From contig VHCZ01000010.1 in assembly GCA_016871535.1 (NCBI GenBank), forward strand, positions 1-55,746: a stretch of DNA of 55,746 bases. Direction: 5' to 3'. The stretch comes from Verrucomicrobiota bacterium (lineage in GTDB: Bacteria; Verrucomicrobiota; Verrucomicrobiia; Limisphaerales; SIBE01). This document shows positions 1 to 8,496 of the stretch, one piece after another (positions within the stretch are counted from its first letter, which is position 1; every line of letters starts with the position of its first letter). The position numbers were made by a program, and so were the translations under genes. The notes beneath the pieces were generated by a model. The model was not told the origin of the DNA, did no database searches, and saw nothing but the letters and a program-made list of their open reading frames with translations.

Positions 1-113
1 GCTGGGTCGGCCCTGCTCGGCTATTCTGGAAGTGCCTGCGATTCAATCGAACGATTTCCGAGGCGCCCCCGTTTCGAAATTTCCGAGTTTTCTCCCGGAC
101 ACTAATTAACGAC

Positions 114-180
114 GGAGGGGCGACGCTCCTGCGGAGCTTTTCTTTGATGGCATTTGGCTCGGCAGGAGTTTCGCCCCACC
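114..180. repeat. Intergenic inverted-repeat unit (family A)
   Basis: The unit opens with GGAGGGGCGACGCTCCTGCG and closes with GTTTCGCCCCACC, so its ends are imperfect inverted repeats. It closely matches the reverse complement of 43861-43925, including the inner AGCTTTTCTTtGATGGCAT stretch. A shorter relative with a clean stem is at 10123-10155. No coding function is seen in positions 1-181. Confidence 0.7.
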
Positions 181-181
181 T

Positions 182-394
182 TACTGTGCAGACGGTGGGA
201 TTGACGACAGATCGACCGGAGACCCGTAGCGCAGATTTTCCATCTGCGGTATCGCCGATTTCCAATCGGCAGGGCGCCGGCAAGTCCCAGCGGGCTCGGA
301 CTGGGAGACGCGCCGCAGAATACAATTCTGCGATACGGCAGAGTGCAACTCTGCGCTACGAGCTTTGTCGTCCATCCCGCGGACCAAGCAGTAA
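182..394. repeat. 213-bp hairpin-mosaic repeat, copy 1
   Basis: The same 213 bases occur in direct orientation at 51536-51748 with six mismatches. The unit is a string of small hairpins: GCAGATT-TTC-(C)ATCTGC at 231-247 (one stem mismatch in this copy), GCCGATT-TCC-AATCGGC at 254-270, TCCCAG/CTGGGA at 285-306, GCAGAAT-ACA-ATTCTGC at 315-331 and GCAGAGT-GCA-ACTCTGC at 338-354. Four of them have 7-bp stems and 3-nt loops. Short reading frames across it on both strands look like artefacts. Confidence 0.9.
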
Positions 395-461
395 CTACCT
401 TAACTGATTTGTCCGCTCAATGACGTTGAGTGCCCTGTCCAATTGCGTTAGAAGTCGGCGC

Positions 462-1397
462 ATGACATTAACCGCCCTGCGTCCCGGTCTTCGCGACGTC
501 CTACGTTCCACCACGTTCATCGAATCCGCGCGCCTGAACCAACGGCTGGGCGTACGAGTGACCATCGCGACGGAATCATTTCAGCACACCGGCAGTTTCA
601 AGTTCCGCGCCGCTTACAACGTCGCCGCGCAAGTGCCACAGGAGAAGATCATCGCGGCTTCCTCGGGCAACTTCGGCCAGGCCCTGGCGTATGCGTGCCA
701 GCTTTTGGGCAAGTCCTGCATCGTCGTGATGCCGAGCACGTCGGCCAGCGTGAAGGTCGAAGCCGTGCGCGAATACGGCGGCACGGTGGATTTCGTCGAT
801 GTCAGCCAGAAGAGCCGCAAAGCGCGCGTAGAGGAACTGGCGCGAATGCATCCCGACGCTTACGTCGCCAGCGCGTACGATGATCCGCTGGTGATCGAAG
901 GCAACGCCAGCCTGGGCGTGGAACTCGCCGCGTTGTCTGGAAAAATCGATGCCGTAGTCGCGCCGGTCGGCGGCGGCGGGCTCACAGCGGGAATTGTCCA
1001 GGGCCTGCGCGGCGCCGGCTCCAAAGTGCAGATTTTCGGCGCCGAACCATTGCTCGGCAACGACGCCGCCCGGTCGCTGAGGGCCGGACGCATCGTCGTC
1101 AGCGAAAGCGAGCCTCAGACTATCGCCGACGGCGCGCGCACGTTGAGTCTGGGCCAGCACAATTGGGCGATTCTGCGCGAGGGACTCGCGGGAATCGTGG
1201 AAGTGCCGGAGGACAAGATCAAAGAAGGCGTGCGGCTGGCCTTTGCGCTGGCCAATCTGAAAACGGAACCCACCGGCGCGCTCAGCCTCGGCGCCGTGTT
1301 GGTTCGACCCGAATTGTTTCGAGACCGCGCCGTCTGCTGCGTCGTGAGCGGGGGAAACGTGGATCCCGCCGTGTTCGCTGATATCCTGGCCGAGTGA
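462..1397 (+). CDS. PLP-dependent threonine/serine dehydratase-like protein
   Basis: This is a fold-type II PLP enzyme of about 311 residues, most like short threonine ammonia-lyases and serine racemases. The lysine expected to bind PLP is K47 in SFKFRAA. SSGNFGQA (68-75) matches the substrate-binding loop and VGGGGL (169-174) the phosphate-binding glycine loop. VVSGGNVDP near the C-terminus matches the segment that contacts the pyridine nitrogen. There is no C-terminal ACT domain, so it is not the feedback-regulated biosynthetic IlvA type. An in-frame ATG at 420 is possible, but the ATG at 462 fits family length better. Substrate choice (threonine, serine, hydroxyaspartate) cannot be decided from sequence. 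It stands alone downstream of the hairpin repeat. Confidence 0.8.
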   Translation: MTLTALRPGLRDVLRSTTFIESARLNQRLGVRVTIATESFQHTGSFKFRAAYNVAAQVPQEKIIAASSGNFGQALAYACQLLGKSCIVVMPSTSASVKVEAVREYGGTVDFVDVSQKSRKARVEELARMHPDAYVASAYDDPLVIEGNASLGVELAALSGKIDAVVAPVGGGGLTAGIVQGLRGAGSKVQIFGAEPLLGNDAARSLRAGRIVVSESEPQTIADGARTLSLGQHNWAILREGLAGIVEVPEDKIKEGVRLAFALANLKTEPTGALSLGAVLVRPELFRDRAVCCVVSGGNVDPAVFADILAE

Positions 1398-1701
1398 ACC
1401 GGAGTCGCTCTCACTCAGGTTTCCCAGGGTAGCTCATTCCGCGCTACGCTGGGCTTGGCGTCGGAATGTCAGTTCCATGAAGGCCCTAGTGATGTGTCTC
1501 ACAAATGGCTGGAGTTATGTTGCGCCCGATTTGGCCTGGGTTTGGTTGGGCCACCGAGCTCAAGCAACGCAAGCTCGACTAGCCATCAAGCTCGCGGATG
1601 GTTTCGACCGTGCCTTTTTCGACCCCGACGGTCAAAGGGACTTCACGGATGGTCTGAACTCGCCGGAGGAACCGGAAAGCCAGGGCTGAAACACGGCTGT
1701 C
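1398..1701. other. Intergenic region with one imperfect hairpin
   Basis: An imperfect hairpin begins CCCAGGGTAGC at 1423 and ends GCTACGCTGGG at 1453. Short frames at 1455-1808 and 1477-1689 (+) and an open minus-strand stretch of about 45 codons near 1687-1580 were examined. None gave a recognisable protein. The region may hold decayed coding DNA next to the hsdR remnant. Confidence 0.4.
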
Positions 1702-2046
1702 TTGGCCATGGCCTTAACCGATATCCACAGCGAAGACCGGTTGGTCCAGAAAACGTTCGCCGATCACCTGCGCAATGTCCTCGGCTGGGAGAGCGTTTAC
1801 GCACATAACGAGGAAACGTTTGGACCCAACGGTACCTTGGGCCGTGCGAATGAGCGCGAGGTTGTTCTGGTTTATCTTAACATGCGGGCGGGCTTCGACA
1901 ACCGGGTTTTGATTCTCGACTCTCTCTACGGATCGCTGCCGCGGCCGCCGTTCACGGAGGAAGAAACTGATGCTTTGGCGGATCGCCTATACAGCTTCGC
2001 CTGGCAGCGTAGCAACGCTGGCACGATGTTCGCAGAGGCTGCTTGA
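1702..2046 (+). pseudogene. Internally deleted type I restriction subunit R (hsdR remnant)
   Basis: The 114-codon frame joins two ends of an HsdR-like protein. Residues 3-55 (ALTDIHSEDRLVQKTFADHL onward to REVVLV) resemble the N-terminal nuclease-side start of HsdR. From about residue 66 (RVLILDSLYGSLPRPPFTEE to WQRSNAGTMF) it resembles the extreme C-terminus. The PD-(D/E)XK nuclease, the DEAD-box helicase motor and most of the usual roughly 1000 residues are missing, so no restriction activity is possible. No hsdM or hsdS is present. The reading frame stays open across the presumed deletion, so a short peptide could still be made. The family call rests on short end segments and is moderate. 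Confidence 0.5.
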
Positions 2047-2186
2047 TCAACACTCGTTGCGTCGGAGCCGCTCTGAAGTGACCCGCTCGACAAAAGAGAA
2101 GGCGGGCTTTGGCTCACACACGGAATCGACGCCAAAGCCCGCCAGTGTTCAAGAGCGCAGGCCTATCCCTGCCTCTTGGAAGTCGC

Positions 2187-4763
2187 TCATTGTTTCAGGC
2201 GATAGAATTTCCGGCTTCCCGAGATGGCAATGGCCTTCCCGCTCCCGGCGCCAACGACGTCAGCCCAAGGCCCGGACACGTCGTCCGCCGCTTGCAGCAC
2301 AGCGCTGCCGGCCCATTCCAGCGTGATGTTCTTGCCATCGGATTTGACGCTGCTGATCTTCGGCCGCTCCGTTGGCGGCGGCGCTGTGACAGGGACAAAG
2401 GCGAAGTAATCCTGGTCTGAGTTTGAACCTGCCGTGATGGTCGTGCGAAGCGTGACGTTGCCACCCAGTTTGACGGTAATTGGATTCCCATCGGCATCCG
2501 TCATGCGGAAGATCTCAAGCGAATCCCAACCCGCCGTGGCGCGCCCGGGTTTGAAGTAACCCAGGACCTGCTTCACCTGCTGGGCATCGGCCTGGCCTTG
2601 GCCGGAGACGATTTGATCGACCCGGATGTTGATTGCCGCGCCGCCCGAGGAGAGATGCCCATACACTTCGTAGTCCTTGGCCGGGGTCGGGAAGTCGCGT
2701 GTGTAATTATACCATTCGCCTCCGTCGTTCCAGCCCAGCGTCCACCAAGTCGAGACCTGGAACAAGCCGCGCTCAGCGCCGGCTGAACCGTCTTTCTTGC
2801 CGGCAGCGATGCCGGTATCGGGCCGGTAGGCCTGGCCGGCGTTGTCATTGGTGTTCCAGTCGAAGCCTTTGTCATCCGCCGTGCCCTTGGCTTCGTAAGC
2901 ACCCCCCGGATAAGCTCCACTCAATCCGATGAGCTTCGGATCCTTGATGTATTTCCCGTGTTCGAAGTCCACATCCTCGGCCTCGATGAACAGTGTGCCG
3001 GTCACGAATGATTTCTCCGTAATGCGTGTGGTAAAGCCCCAGTTCACCGTGCGAGTTCCGGGCGGCGTGCTCGTGTCGGAGAAAGACAACGTGACGGTGT
3101 GTTTGGAGCCTTCCGCAAGTCCGGTGACCTGCGGCGCCGTCACGGTCGTCGTGTCGCCCGCTTTGGTTGCCGAAGCTTTGACGGCAGCGCCATCGAAGAC
3201 CATCGTTACCGAGGCCGGATTGATTTTGTTGACGCCGTCCACGATGACGGCTTTGAGATCAACGGCTGAAGGTTGGTCAAAACCGTTGACGGGCGGCGTG
3301 ACCGATGCGACGTACGCCGGCGTGGCGCCAGCCACCGGGCGATACGCTTTCAGCGCTCTGGCGTCGTTCGCATCATTGATTAAATGCCGCACGTTGTCCG
3401 TCGTGACGCTGTACCATTCGACGGCCGAGTCGCCGCCGCCTTCCTCGAAGATCATGCGGAACGGATAGATGCCGGCTTTTTCCACCACGAATGTGAAGTC
3501 CGTGTTGGCCACGCCGCGGCCGCCATCGAACTGGCCGAGCGTCGTGGAGAACCGGACGCGCGGATCCCCCGAAAAAGAAGTGACGCGGAATCCGTCATCG
3601 CTGTTCACGCCCAGGGTAACGGCGCCAGCGGGCAGGTCGAGGTAAGTGATGGCTTCAATGGAGTAATTGTCGTCGTTGCTGCCGTCGTTGGCCAGGCCCG
3701 GAGTGTTCTGCTCGGAGTTGTTCGTGAAGTTGTCTTGGCCTCCGGTGTTCCAGTAATCGATAACTTTGGTCTCGATGTAATAGGAATTTCCATAAACCTT
3801 TTCGGTGAACCGGGAGGTGTCGGCCTCGTTATCGCCGCGCAGACCGGCCAGTTGTTCCTCCGTCCAGGCTAAGTTGTTGGGTTGGCCGGTGGATTTCCAG
3901 GTGCGCACGAGGAATCCGCCCTTGCTCTTGTCCGCCGTGACGGTCGCCGTCGCCGGGATGATGTTGTAATTCGCCACGGTGAACGACCAGGTTTTGGTGA
4001 ATTTCGCTCCGGTGCTATCCGCGTAGTTCACGGTCGCGGAATGTGTGGAAAGCGGTTTGAAAATCGAAGCCGGTTGAAACTTCGCGGTCGTGGTTGCCCC
4101 ATCCGTGGTCACGGTTGGAGTTACCGTCGCGCCGTCCAACGAAAGGACGATCGAACCCGATGCGAGTTTGGTCGTGCCATCCACCAAAACGACCTGGATG
4201 GAAGAATCGAATCGCGCCGCCTTCACGCCGTCCGAAGGCACGAGCGCCGAGATGCTCAACGGCTGAGGTGTGGCTCCGACCACGGGTGATTCGGGAGGTC
4301 CCGGATCGGTTGGGGCCGGCAGGTTGGTGCGTTGCAGGATGAAGGCGTCGAGCGCATTGCCATCCTCGCGCTGGCTGATTCGGATCGTGTAAACGCCGGC
4401 TCTGGGGATGTTCCAAACAGCCGGCACTTCACCGCCATCACCACTGTTCACCTCCGGCGCGGCATAGCCATTCCATCCGATGGCCGTGTTTGCGTCGGCA
4501 TTATCATTGCGAAGCAGAGAGAAATCGGTCGTATTGGGATCCGGACTGTGCCGGTACCAAGCCGGCGACGAAACCTCCACAATCTGGACGTAGAAGGAAT
4601 CCGCGCCGCCATCCCAACCCACGTCGCGCATGTAGAGTTGGTATTCGCCCGGCGTATTGATCTGCACCTTGTAGTCGATATAGATTTCGGTCCCGACGAC
4701 GCTGGCATCCGCATTCCGGTTCTGTCCGCCGTCCGGGATGTTCTGGACGACTTTACCGCGCAT
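2187..4763 (-). CDS. Secreted CBM/Ig-like multidomain protein, N-terminus missing
   Basis: The 858-codon frame begins in the middle of a domain: there is no signal peptide, and MRGKVVQNIPDGGQNRN runs straight into a beta-rich module (about 20-120) of the kind found in verrucomicrobial cell-surface proteins. Ig-like repeats follow (about 140-240 and 490-580), with a PA14-like or sugar-binding segment between them. A CBM6-like module starting FIEAEDVDFEHGKY (about 590-780) is next. The last 55 residues form a GPWADVVG...KFYRLKQ tail shared with the protein at 13588. Proteins of this build usually have an export signal and often catalytic domains upstream. Here that part is lost at a junction near 4763, where a different gene begins out of frame. 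Binding of polysaccharide outside the cell is inferred; expression in this form is doubtful. Confidence 0.6.
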   Translation of the reverse strand: MRGKVVQNIPDGGQNRNADASVVGTEIYIDYKVQINTPGEYQLYMRDVGWDGGADSFYVQIVEVSSPAWYRHSPDPNTTDFSLLRNDNADANTAIGWNGYAAPEVNSGDGGEVPAVWNIPRAGVYTIRISQREDGNALDAFILQRTNLPAPTDPGPPESPVVGATPQPLSISALVPSDGVKAARFDSSIQVVLVDGTTKLASGSIVLSLDGATVTPTVTTDGATTTAKFQPASIFKPLSTHSATVNYADSTGAKFTKTWSFTVANYNIIPATATVTADKSKGGFLVRTWKSTGQPNNLAWTEEQLAGLRGDNEADTSRFTEKVYGNSYYIETKVIDYWNTGGQDNFTNNSEQNTPGLANDGSNDDNYSIEAITYLDLPAGAVTLGVNSDDGFRVTSFSGDPRVRFSTTLGQFDGGRGVANTDFTFVVEKAGIYPFRMIFEEGGGDSAVEWYSVTTDNVRHLINDANDARALKAYRPVAGATPAYVASVTPPVNGFDQPSAVDLKAVIVDGVNKINPASVTMVFDGAAVKASATKAGDTTTVTAPQVTGLAEGSKHTVTLSFSDTSTPPGTRTVNWGFTTRITEKSFVTGTLFIEAEDVDFEHGKYIKDPKLIGLSGAYPGGAYEAKGTADDKGFDWNTNDNAGQAYRPDTGIAAGKKDGSAGAERGLFQVSTWWTLGWNDGGEWYNYTRDFPTPAKDYEVYGHLSSGGAAINIRVDQIVSGQGQADAQQVKQVLGYFKPGRATAGWDSLEIFRMTDADGNPITVKLGGNVTLRTTITAGSNSDQDYFAFVPVTAPPPTERPKISSVKSDGKNITLEWAGSAVLQAADDVSGPWADVVGAGSGKAIAISGSRKFYRLKQ

Positions 4764-6481
4764 ATTCGAAAACGATTTTCAGCTTGCTCCAATTGGCCTT
4801 GCTCCAGGAGGACGAGGCCCAGATTCCCGTGCGCTTCGTGGTTGGTGGGATTGAGCCGCAGGACGGTTTCATATTCCCGTCGCGCATCCGGAAGCTTTTT
4901 CTGCTTTCGGAACAGGTAACCGAGCAGAAAGTGAGGTTCCTCCAGATCCGGCCGCAGCGCCACGGCGGTTTGGAGGCGATGGACGGCCTCTGCCTCGCGG
5001 CCCAATCCCAGAAACGCTTGCCCCAGACCGCGATGAGCTTCGGGGTCACTGGGTTTGGTCTGGACCCGCCACTCGTATTGACGGAGGCGAACGAGGACTG
5101 ACAGATCCTCTCGGCGCGGCAGGAGGACTTGAAACCAGAGCTCGGCCATCTCGTCCGTGGTCTCCGGGCCGTACGTCACTCGCCGAGGAGGCTGATGAGG
5201 ATTTCGCACATTGGCGGCGGAATTGTCGTAGGTGAATTCCATCGAGAGCGTGGTTCCTTTCGGAAGCGGAATTGGCTGCGCATACTGGTAATCGCTCTGC
5301 CAGTTGAAATCCCAGTTTCTAATCAGAAGCAGGGGCTGTTTCGTGCCGTTGGCAAGCGTGGCGATCCCGCGCATTTCTTTCGCCAGGTAATGGGCATGAG
5401 GCAGCACGGCGAGCACCTCGACATCGACCGGAAGCATAAAACTGTCCTGCGCCCGATAGCTCGATTCGCCGGCAGGAATATCGAGGGCGCGAGACGTGAG
5501 CAGGATTTTGAACGGCGTGTGCGTTGCGGGGCGCTCGGTCCAATGAAACCCAACCGTGGCCTGGATGGACTCGGGTTTGCCCGTGGGCCGCAGGTGAAGC
5601 TGCAACACCAGGTCGGTGCCTTTATCCAAACGCCAGGCCAGCCCGTCCTGTTCGCGTGTGGGGAGGCGGCCTGGCGTCCAACTCAGGAAATGACCTTCGG
5701 GCATCTGTGCGGTCAGAGGCGTGATCATGAAACTGAAACCGGGTTCCGTATCCTGTTCATGGAGCCGCCGCGATTCCCGAGTGGGATCCACCTTGAGGAA
5801 AGCGTGGTGGACGGCTTTCAAAGTGCCCGCAAGAAACTCGACCGATTCGACGTATTTGGTCTCGGAAATCGGGAGCGGAATGACGAAGTTCCGATAAACG
5901 TCTTTTCCATCCGCTCGGAGGGTGTAGGGCTGAGGCATGGTCACCACCAGGTCCGGGGTCCCCAACTGCCAGCCTTCCGTCCAGGTTGGCGTCGGCGGCA
6001 AATCCGCCGCAGCGCCTTCGCGCGCTCCTTCACTCACCCACTGCTGGATCATGCCAATCTGGTCCGCGCTCAATCGTCGCTCGTGAGCAAACGCCACGAC
6101 TTCGGGTTCAGGCAGCCAGGGGGGCATGAGGCGTCTGGCCGTGACTTCGGCGATTTGTTTGGCCCGTTTCTTCACCTCGGCGTAGCTCAGCAGACTGAAC
6201 GGCGCCGCCTGGTCAGGTCGATGGCACGCAGCGCATTTCGCGAAGACGATTGGGGCGATGTCTTTCGTGAACGTCAACGTGCCGGGCGGCCGAAGCCGAT
6301 AGGTCCTGGCTGGCGTGGAATTTCTGCTTCGCGGCCAAAGCAGGATCCCCAGGCAAATCGAGGTGAGGATCAGGACCAGAGCCAGTCTGGCGGGGAATTT
6401 GCGCCGGGAGCAGTTTGGGTTTCCAGGGTTGGGACGGTTCGCCGAGTCTGGCGCCCGCGCTCGCTGGCCCGGCTTTTTCAT
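4448..6481 (-). CDS. Cytochrome c / copper monooxygenase-like TPR protein, C-terminus broken
   Basis: Residues about 31-50 form an N-terminal membrane anchor. A c-type heme site CAACH (C83, C86, H87) sits in a PSCyt-like segment containing PPWLPEP. The central part resembles the ascorbate-dependent type II copper monooxygenase fold, with candidate copper ligands in VHHAFLKVD, LQLHLRP and LPHAHYLAKE. TPR repeats follow (about 440-570: HRGLGQAFLGLGREAEAVHR and two more). Such proteins are known from Acidobacteria and Verrucomicrobia; their substrate is unknown. The third TPR stops being TPR-like after about residue 573 (AENRFR), and the last 105 codons are an out-of-frame reading of the next gene, so the real C-terminus is lost near 4763. 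The ATG at 6481 is chosen because it gives the anchor. Upstream extension is shadow of the divergent TIR gene. Confidence 0.65.
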   Translation of the reverse strand: MKKPGQRARAPDSANRPNPGNPNCSRRKFPARLALVLILTSICLGILLWPRSRNSTPARTYRLRPPGTLTFTKDIAPIVFAKCAACHRPDQAAPFSLLSYAEVKKRAKQIAEVTARRLMPPWLPEPEVVAFAHERRLSADQIGMIQQWVSEGAREGAAADLPPTPTWTEGWQLGTPDLVVTMPQPYTLRADGKDVYRNFVIPLPISETKYVESVEFLAGTLKAVHHAFLKVDPTRESRRLHEQDTEPGFSFMITPLTAQMPEGHFLSWTPGRLPTREQDGLAWRLDKGTDLVLQLHLRPTGKPESIQATVGFHWTERPATHTPFKILLTSRALDIPAGESSYRAQDSFMLPVDVEVLAVLPHAHYLAKEMRGIATLANGTKQPLLLIRNWDFNWQSDYQYAQPIPLPKGTTLSMEFTYDNSAANVRNPHQPPRRVTYGPETTDEMAELWFQVLLPRREDLSVLVRLRQYEWRVQTKPSDPEAHRGLGQAFLGLGREAEAVHRLQTAVALRPDLEEPHFLLGYLFRKQKKLPDARREYETVLRLNPTNHEAHGNLGLVLLEQGQLEQAENRFRICAVKSSRTSRTADRTGMRMPASSGPKSISTTRCRSIRRANTNSTCATWVGMAARIPSTSRLWRFRRRLGTGTVRIPIRPISLCFAMIMPTQTRPSDGMAMPRRR

Positions 6482-6646
6482 GGGCAGCAAGTTTTGTGGC
6501 TTTTGGCTGCGGGCCTCAACCAAAAACTGAATTGCCTTGTAAAGCGAACCCTGTTTGCGGTTAATGACCGCCGGTGAATCTGGCCGTAAATTCAGGTCCC
6601 GCGCAATCAACCGTTCGTGAAATGACGTTTTTCTTGAAGGCATCCC

Positions 6647-8296
6647 ATGGCTACTGACGGAAGCCCGACCAGCCATCCCTCTGAGTCCAATTCTCGTGCC
6701 TCGCCGGTGAGGACCGCGGGGGCCAGCGCCGCCGAAGCGATCCGCGTGGTGCTGCTCTACAAGCGGCACCTGCCCGCCGACCAATACGTGGTGGAACTCT
6801 TGGAGAAGGAACTGGGCACGCACGGGTACCAGGTCTGGATCGACCGTCATCTGACGCTCGGCGTTGAATGGGCCAAGGAGATTGAACAGAAAATCCGCGA
6901 CGCCCACGCGGTCATCGGTTTGCTTTCCGAGGACTCGTCCCGCAGCGAAATGATCGCGTTTGAAATCGAGAACGCTCATGAATCCTCGCAGCAACAGCAA
7001 GGCCGGCCGCGCTTGCTCCCGATTCGTGTGAATTTTACCGGGCCGCTTCCGGAACCGCTCTCCGGCATTCTGGATCCGATTCAATACGTGCTCTGGGAAG
7101 ATCCCCGCGATGATCAGCGGGTCGTCTCCGAAGTGCTCGCGGCGTTGAAGGGTTTGACGCCGTCCCAGCCGCCGGTGCGAATCGTCCCGACCAAGGGCTT
7201 GCGCCTGATGGCGCGGCCCGCGATTCAACCCCGACCGGTCGCGGTCGCTAAAGCTGCTGCTCCCACTATGCCGCTTCCTCTGGAACCCATCGGCGGCGCC
7301 GTTCCTCTGAACTCGGAGTTTTACGTGATTCGCTCCGCGGACGGGGAATTGCGCACGGCGCTCACCCGTTACGACAGCATCATCCTCATCAAAGGCGGAC
7401 GCCAGATCGGCAAGACTTCCATGCTGGCGCGCGGCCTGCAATTCGCCCGCGAACGAGGCGCCAAGGTCGCGCTGACAGATTTTCAAAAGTTCAACGCCTC
7501 GAATCTGGAGACGGTCGGGAACTTTTACTTGAGCCTGGCCGAATCGCTCGCGGACCAACTGGAGGTAGGAACGCTCCCCTCTGACGTCTGGGATGAACGC
7601 CGCGGGCCGAACGTCAATTTCGAGCGTTACCTCCGGCGCGAGGTGCTGGCCAAGCTCAACGCCCCGCTCATCTGGGGGCTGGACGAGGTGGACCGGCTGT
7701 TTGTGTGCTCCTACGGCAGTGAGGTGTTCGGATTGTTCCGGTCCTGGCACAACGAACGCGCGCTCGATCCGTCCGGGCCGTGGGCGGGCCTGACCCTCGC
7801 GATCGCTTACGCCACCGAGGCGCACCTGTTCATCACGGACATGAATCAATCGCCGTTCAACATCGGCACGCGCCTGGTCCTGGAAGATTTCACGGGCGAA
7901 CAAGTGGCGGATCTGAATCGCCGGAACGAAAGCCCGCTCAAAGACCCGGGCGAACTGGATCGATTCCGGCAGTTAGTGGACGGACATCCGTTCCTGGTGC
8001 GGCGCGGATTGCACGAGATGGCCACGAAGAAGACTGACATCGCCGCCTTTGAAGCGCAGGCGGACCGGGATGAGGGCATCTTCGGCGATCACCTGCGGCG
8101 GATTCTGGTTCTGCTGGCGAGAGACCCCGCGCTCACGGAAGTCGTCAAAGGCTTGCTCCGCGACCAGCCGTGTCCGACGCCGGAAAGCTTCTATCGGCTG
8201 CGGAGCGCGGGCGTGATCACCGGCGGCTCACAAGCCGAATCCAAGTTCCGCTGCCAGCTTTACGCCACGTATTTGAAGCGGCATTTGCTGGCGTGA
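6647..8296 (+). CDS. TIR domain-AAA_35-type ATPase protein
   Basis: The N-terminal half (about 30-170) is a TIR domain. It has [13 protein letters not shown] at strand [10 protein letters not shown] at box 2 (64-72), and S100-x-M-x3-E106 where NAD-cleaving TIR enzymes carry S-x-W-C-x-x-E, so E106 is the candidate catalytic glutamate. A proline/alanine-rich linker (about 172-215) leads to a P-loop ATPase of the AAA_35 kind, with Walker [11 protein letters not shown] (249-258) and Walker [11 protein letters not shown] (341-350). The C-terminal 100 residues are helical, possibly a winged helix. TIR-ATPase proteins are often phage-defence or signalling proteins that destroy or convert NAD+ once the ATPase senses a trigger. 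That role is inferred here. It stands alone, divergent from the cytochrome/TPR gene (165-bp gap), with no obvious partner gene. Confidence 0.8.
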   Translation: MATDGSPTSHPSESNSRASPVRTAGASAAEAIRVVLLYKRHLPADQYVVELLEKELGTHGYQVWIDRHLTLGVEWAKEIEQKIRDAHAVIGLLSEDSSRSEMIAFEIENAHESSQQQQGRPRLLPIRVNFTGPLPEPLSGILDPIQYVLWEDPRDDQRVVSEVLAALKGLTPSQPPVRIVPTKGLRLMARPAIQPRPVAVAKAAAPTMPLPLEPIGGAVPLNSEFYVIRSADGELRTALTRYDSIILIKGGRQIGKTSMLARGLQFARERGAKVALTDFQKFNASNLETVGNFYLSLAESLADQLEVGTLPSDVWDERRGPNVNFERYLRREVLAKLNAPLIWGLDEVDRLFVCSYGSEVFGLFRSWHNERALDPSGPWAGLTLAIAYATEAHLFITDMNQSPFNIGTRLVLEDFTGEQVADLNRRNESPLKDPGELDRFRQLVDGHPFLVRRGLHEMATKKTDIAAFEAQADRDEGIFGDHLRRILVLLARDPALTEVVKGLLRDQPCPTPESFYRLRSAGVITGGSQAESKFRCQLYATYLKRHLLA

Positions 8297-8299
8297 TTG

Positions 8300-8449
8300 G
8301 GGGAGCACACGCGCCCTCGCGTGTTTGGACCGGCGCCTCGCCGGTCGAAACCGTCACGGAATTCTGCCGGTGAATGACGACTTTTGCGAACGCATGAATG
8401 CAGTCGGCGAGGGCGCCGACCACGGCACGCGAGGGCGCGTGCGCTCCCC
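8300..8449. repeat. 150-bp inverted-repeat unit (family B)
   Basis: The outer arms are GGGGAGC...CGCCCTCGCGTG on the left and CACGCGAGGGCG...GCTCCCC on the right. An inner CCGGCGCCTCGCCGG palindrome lies near 8331. The unit sits between the convergent ends of the TIR gene and the Gfo/Idh gene, where it could act as a bidirectional terminator. Confidence 0.75.
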
Positions 8450-8496
8450 ATTTCGATGGAACGATTACAGGCGACGGTCGCTACACTAGTCTTACA

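Noticed and set aside
182-394. CRISPR-like array
   Set aside because: The unit contains several different hairpins and no regularly spaced identical repeats with unique spacers; no cas gene is present.
1580-1687. Minus-strand stretch VQTIREVPLTVGVEKGTVET
   Set aside because: Protein-like wording but no start codon, only about 45 codons, and no family recognised.
5129-6577. Plus-strand open frame (482 codons)
   Set aside because: Antisense to the cytochrome/TPR gene, whose minus-strand frame has clear heme, copper and TPR motifs.
6482-7903. Upstream extension of the cytochrome/TPR frame
   Set aside because: It is antisense to the TIR-ATPase gene and has no protein-like features.
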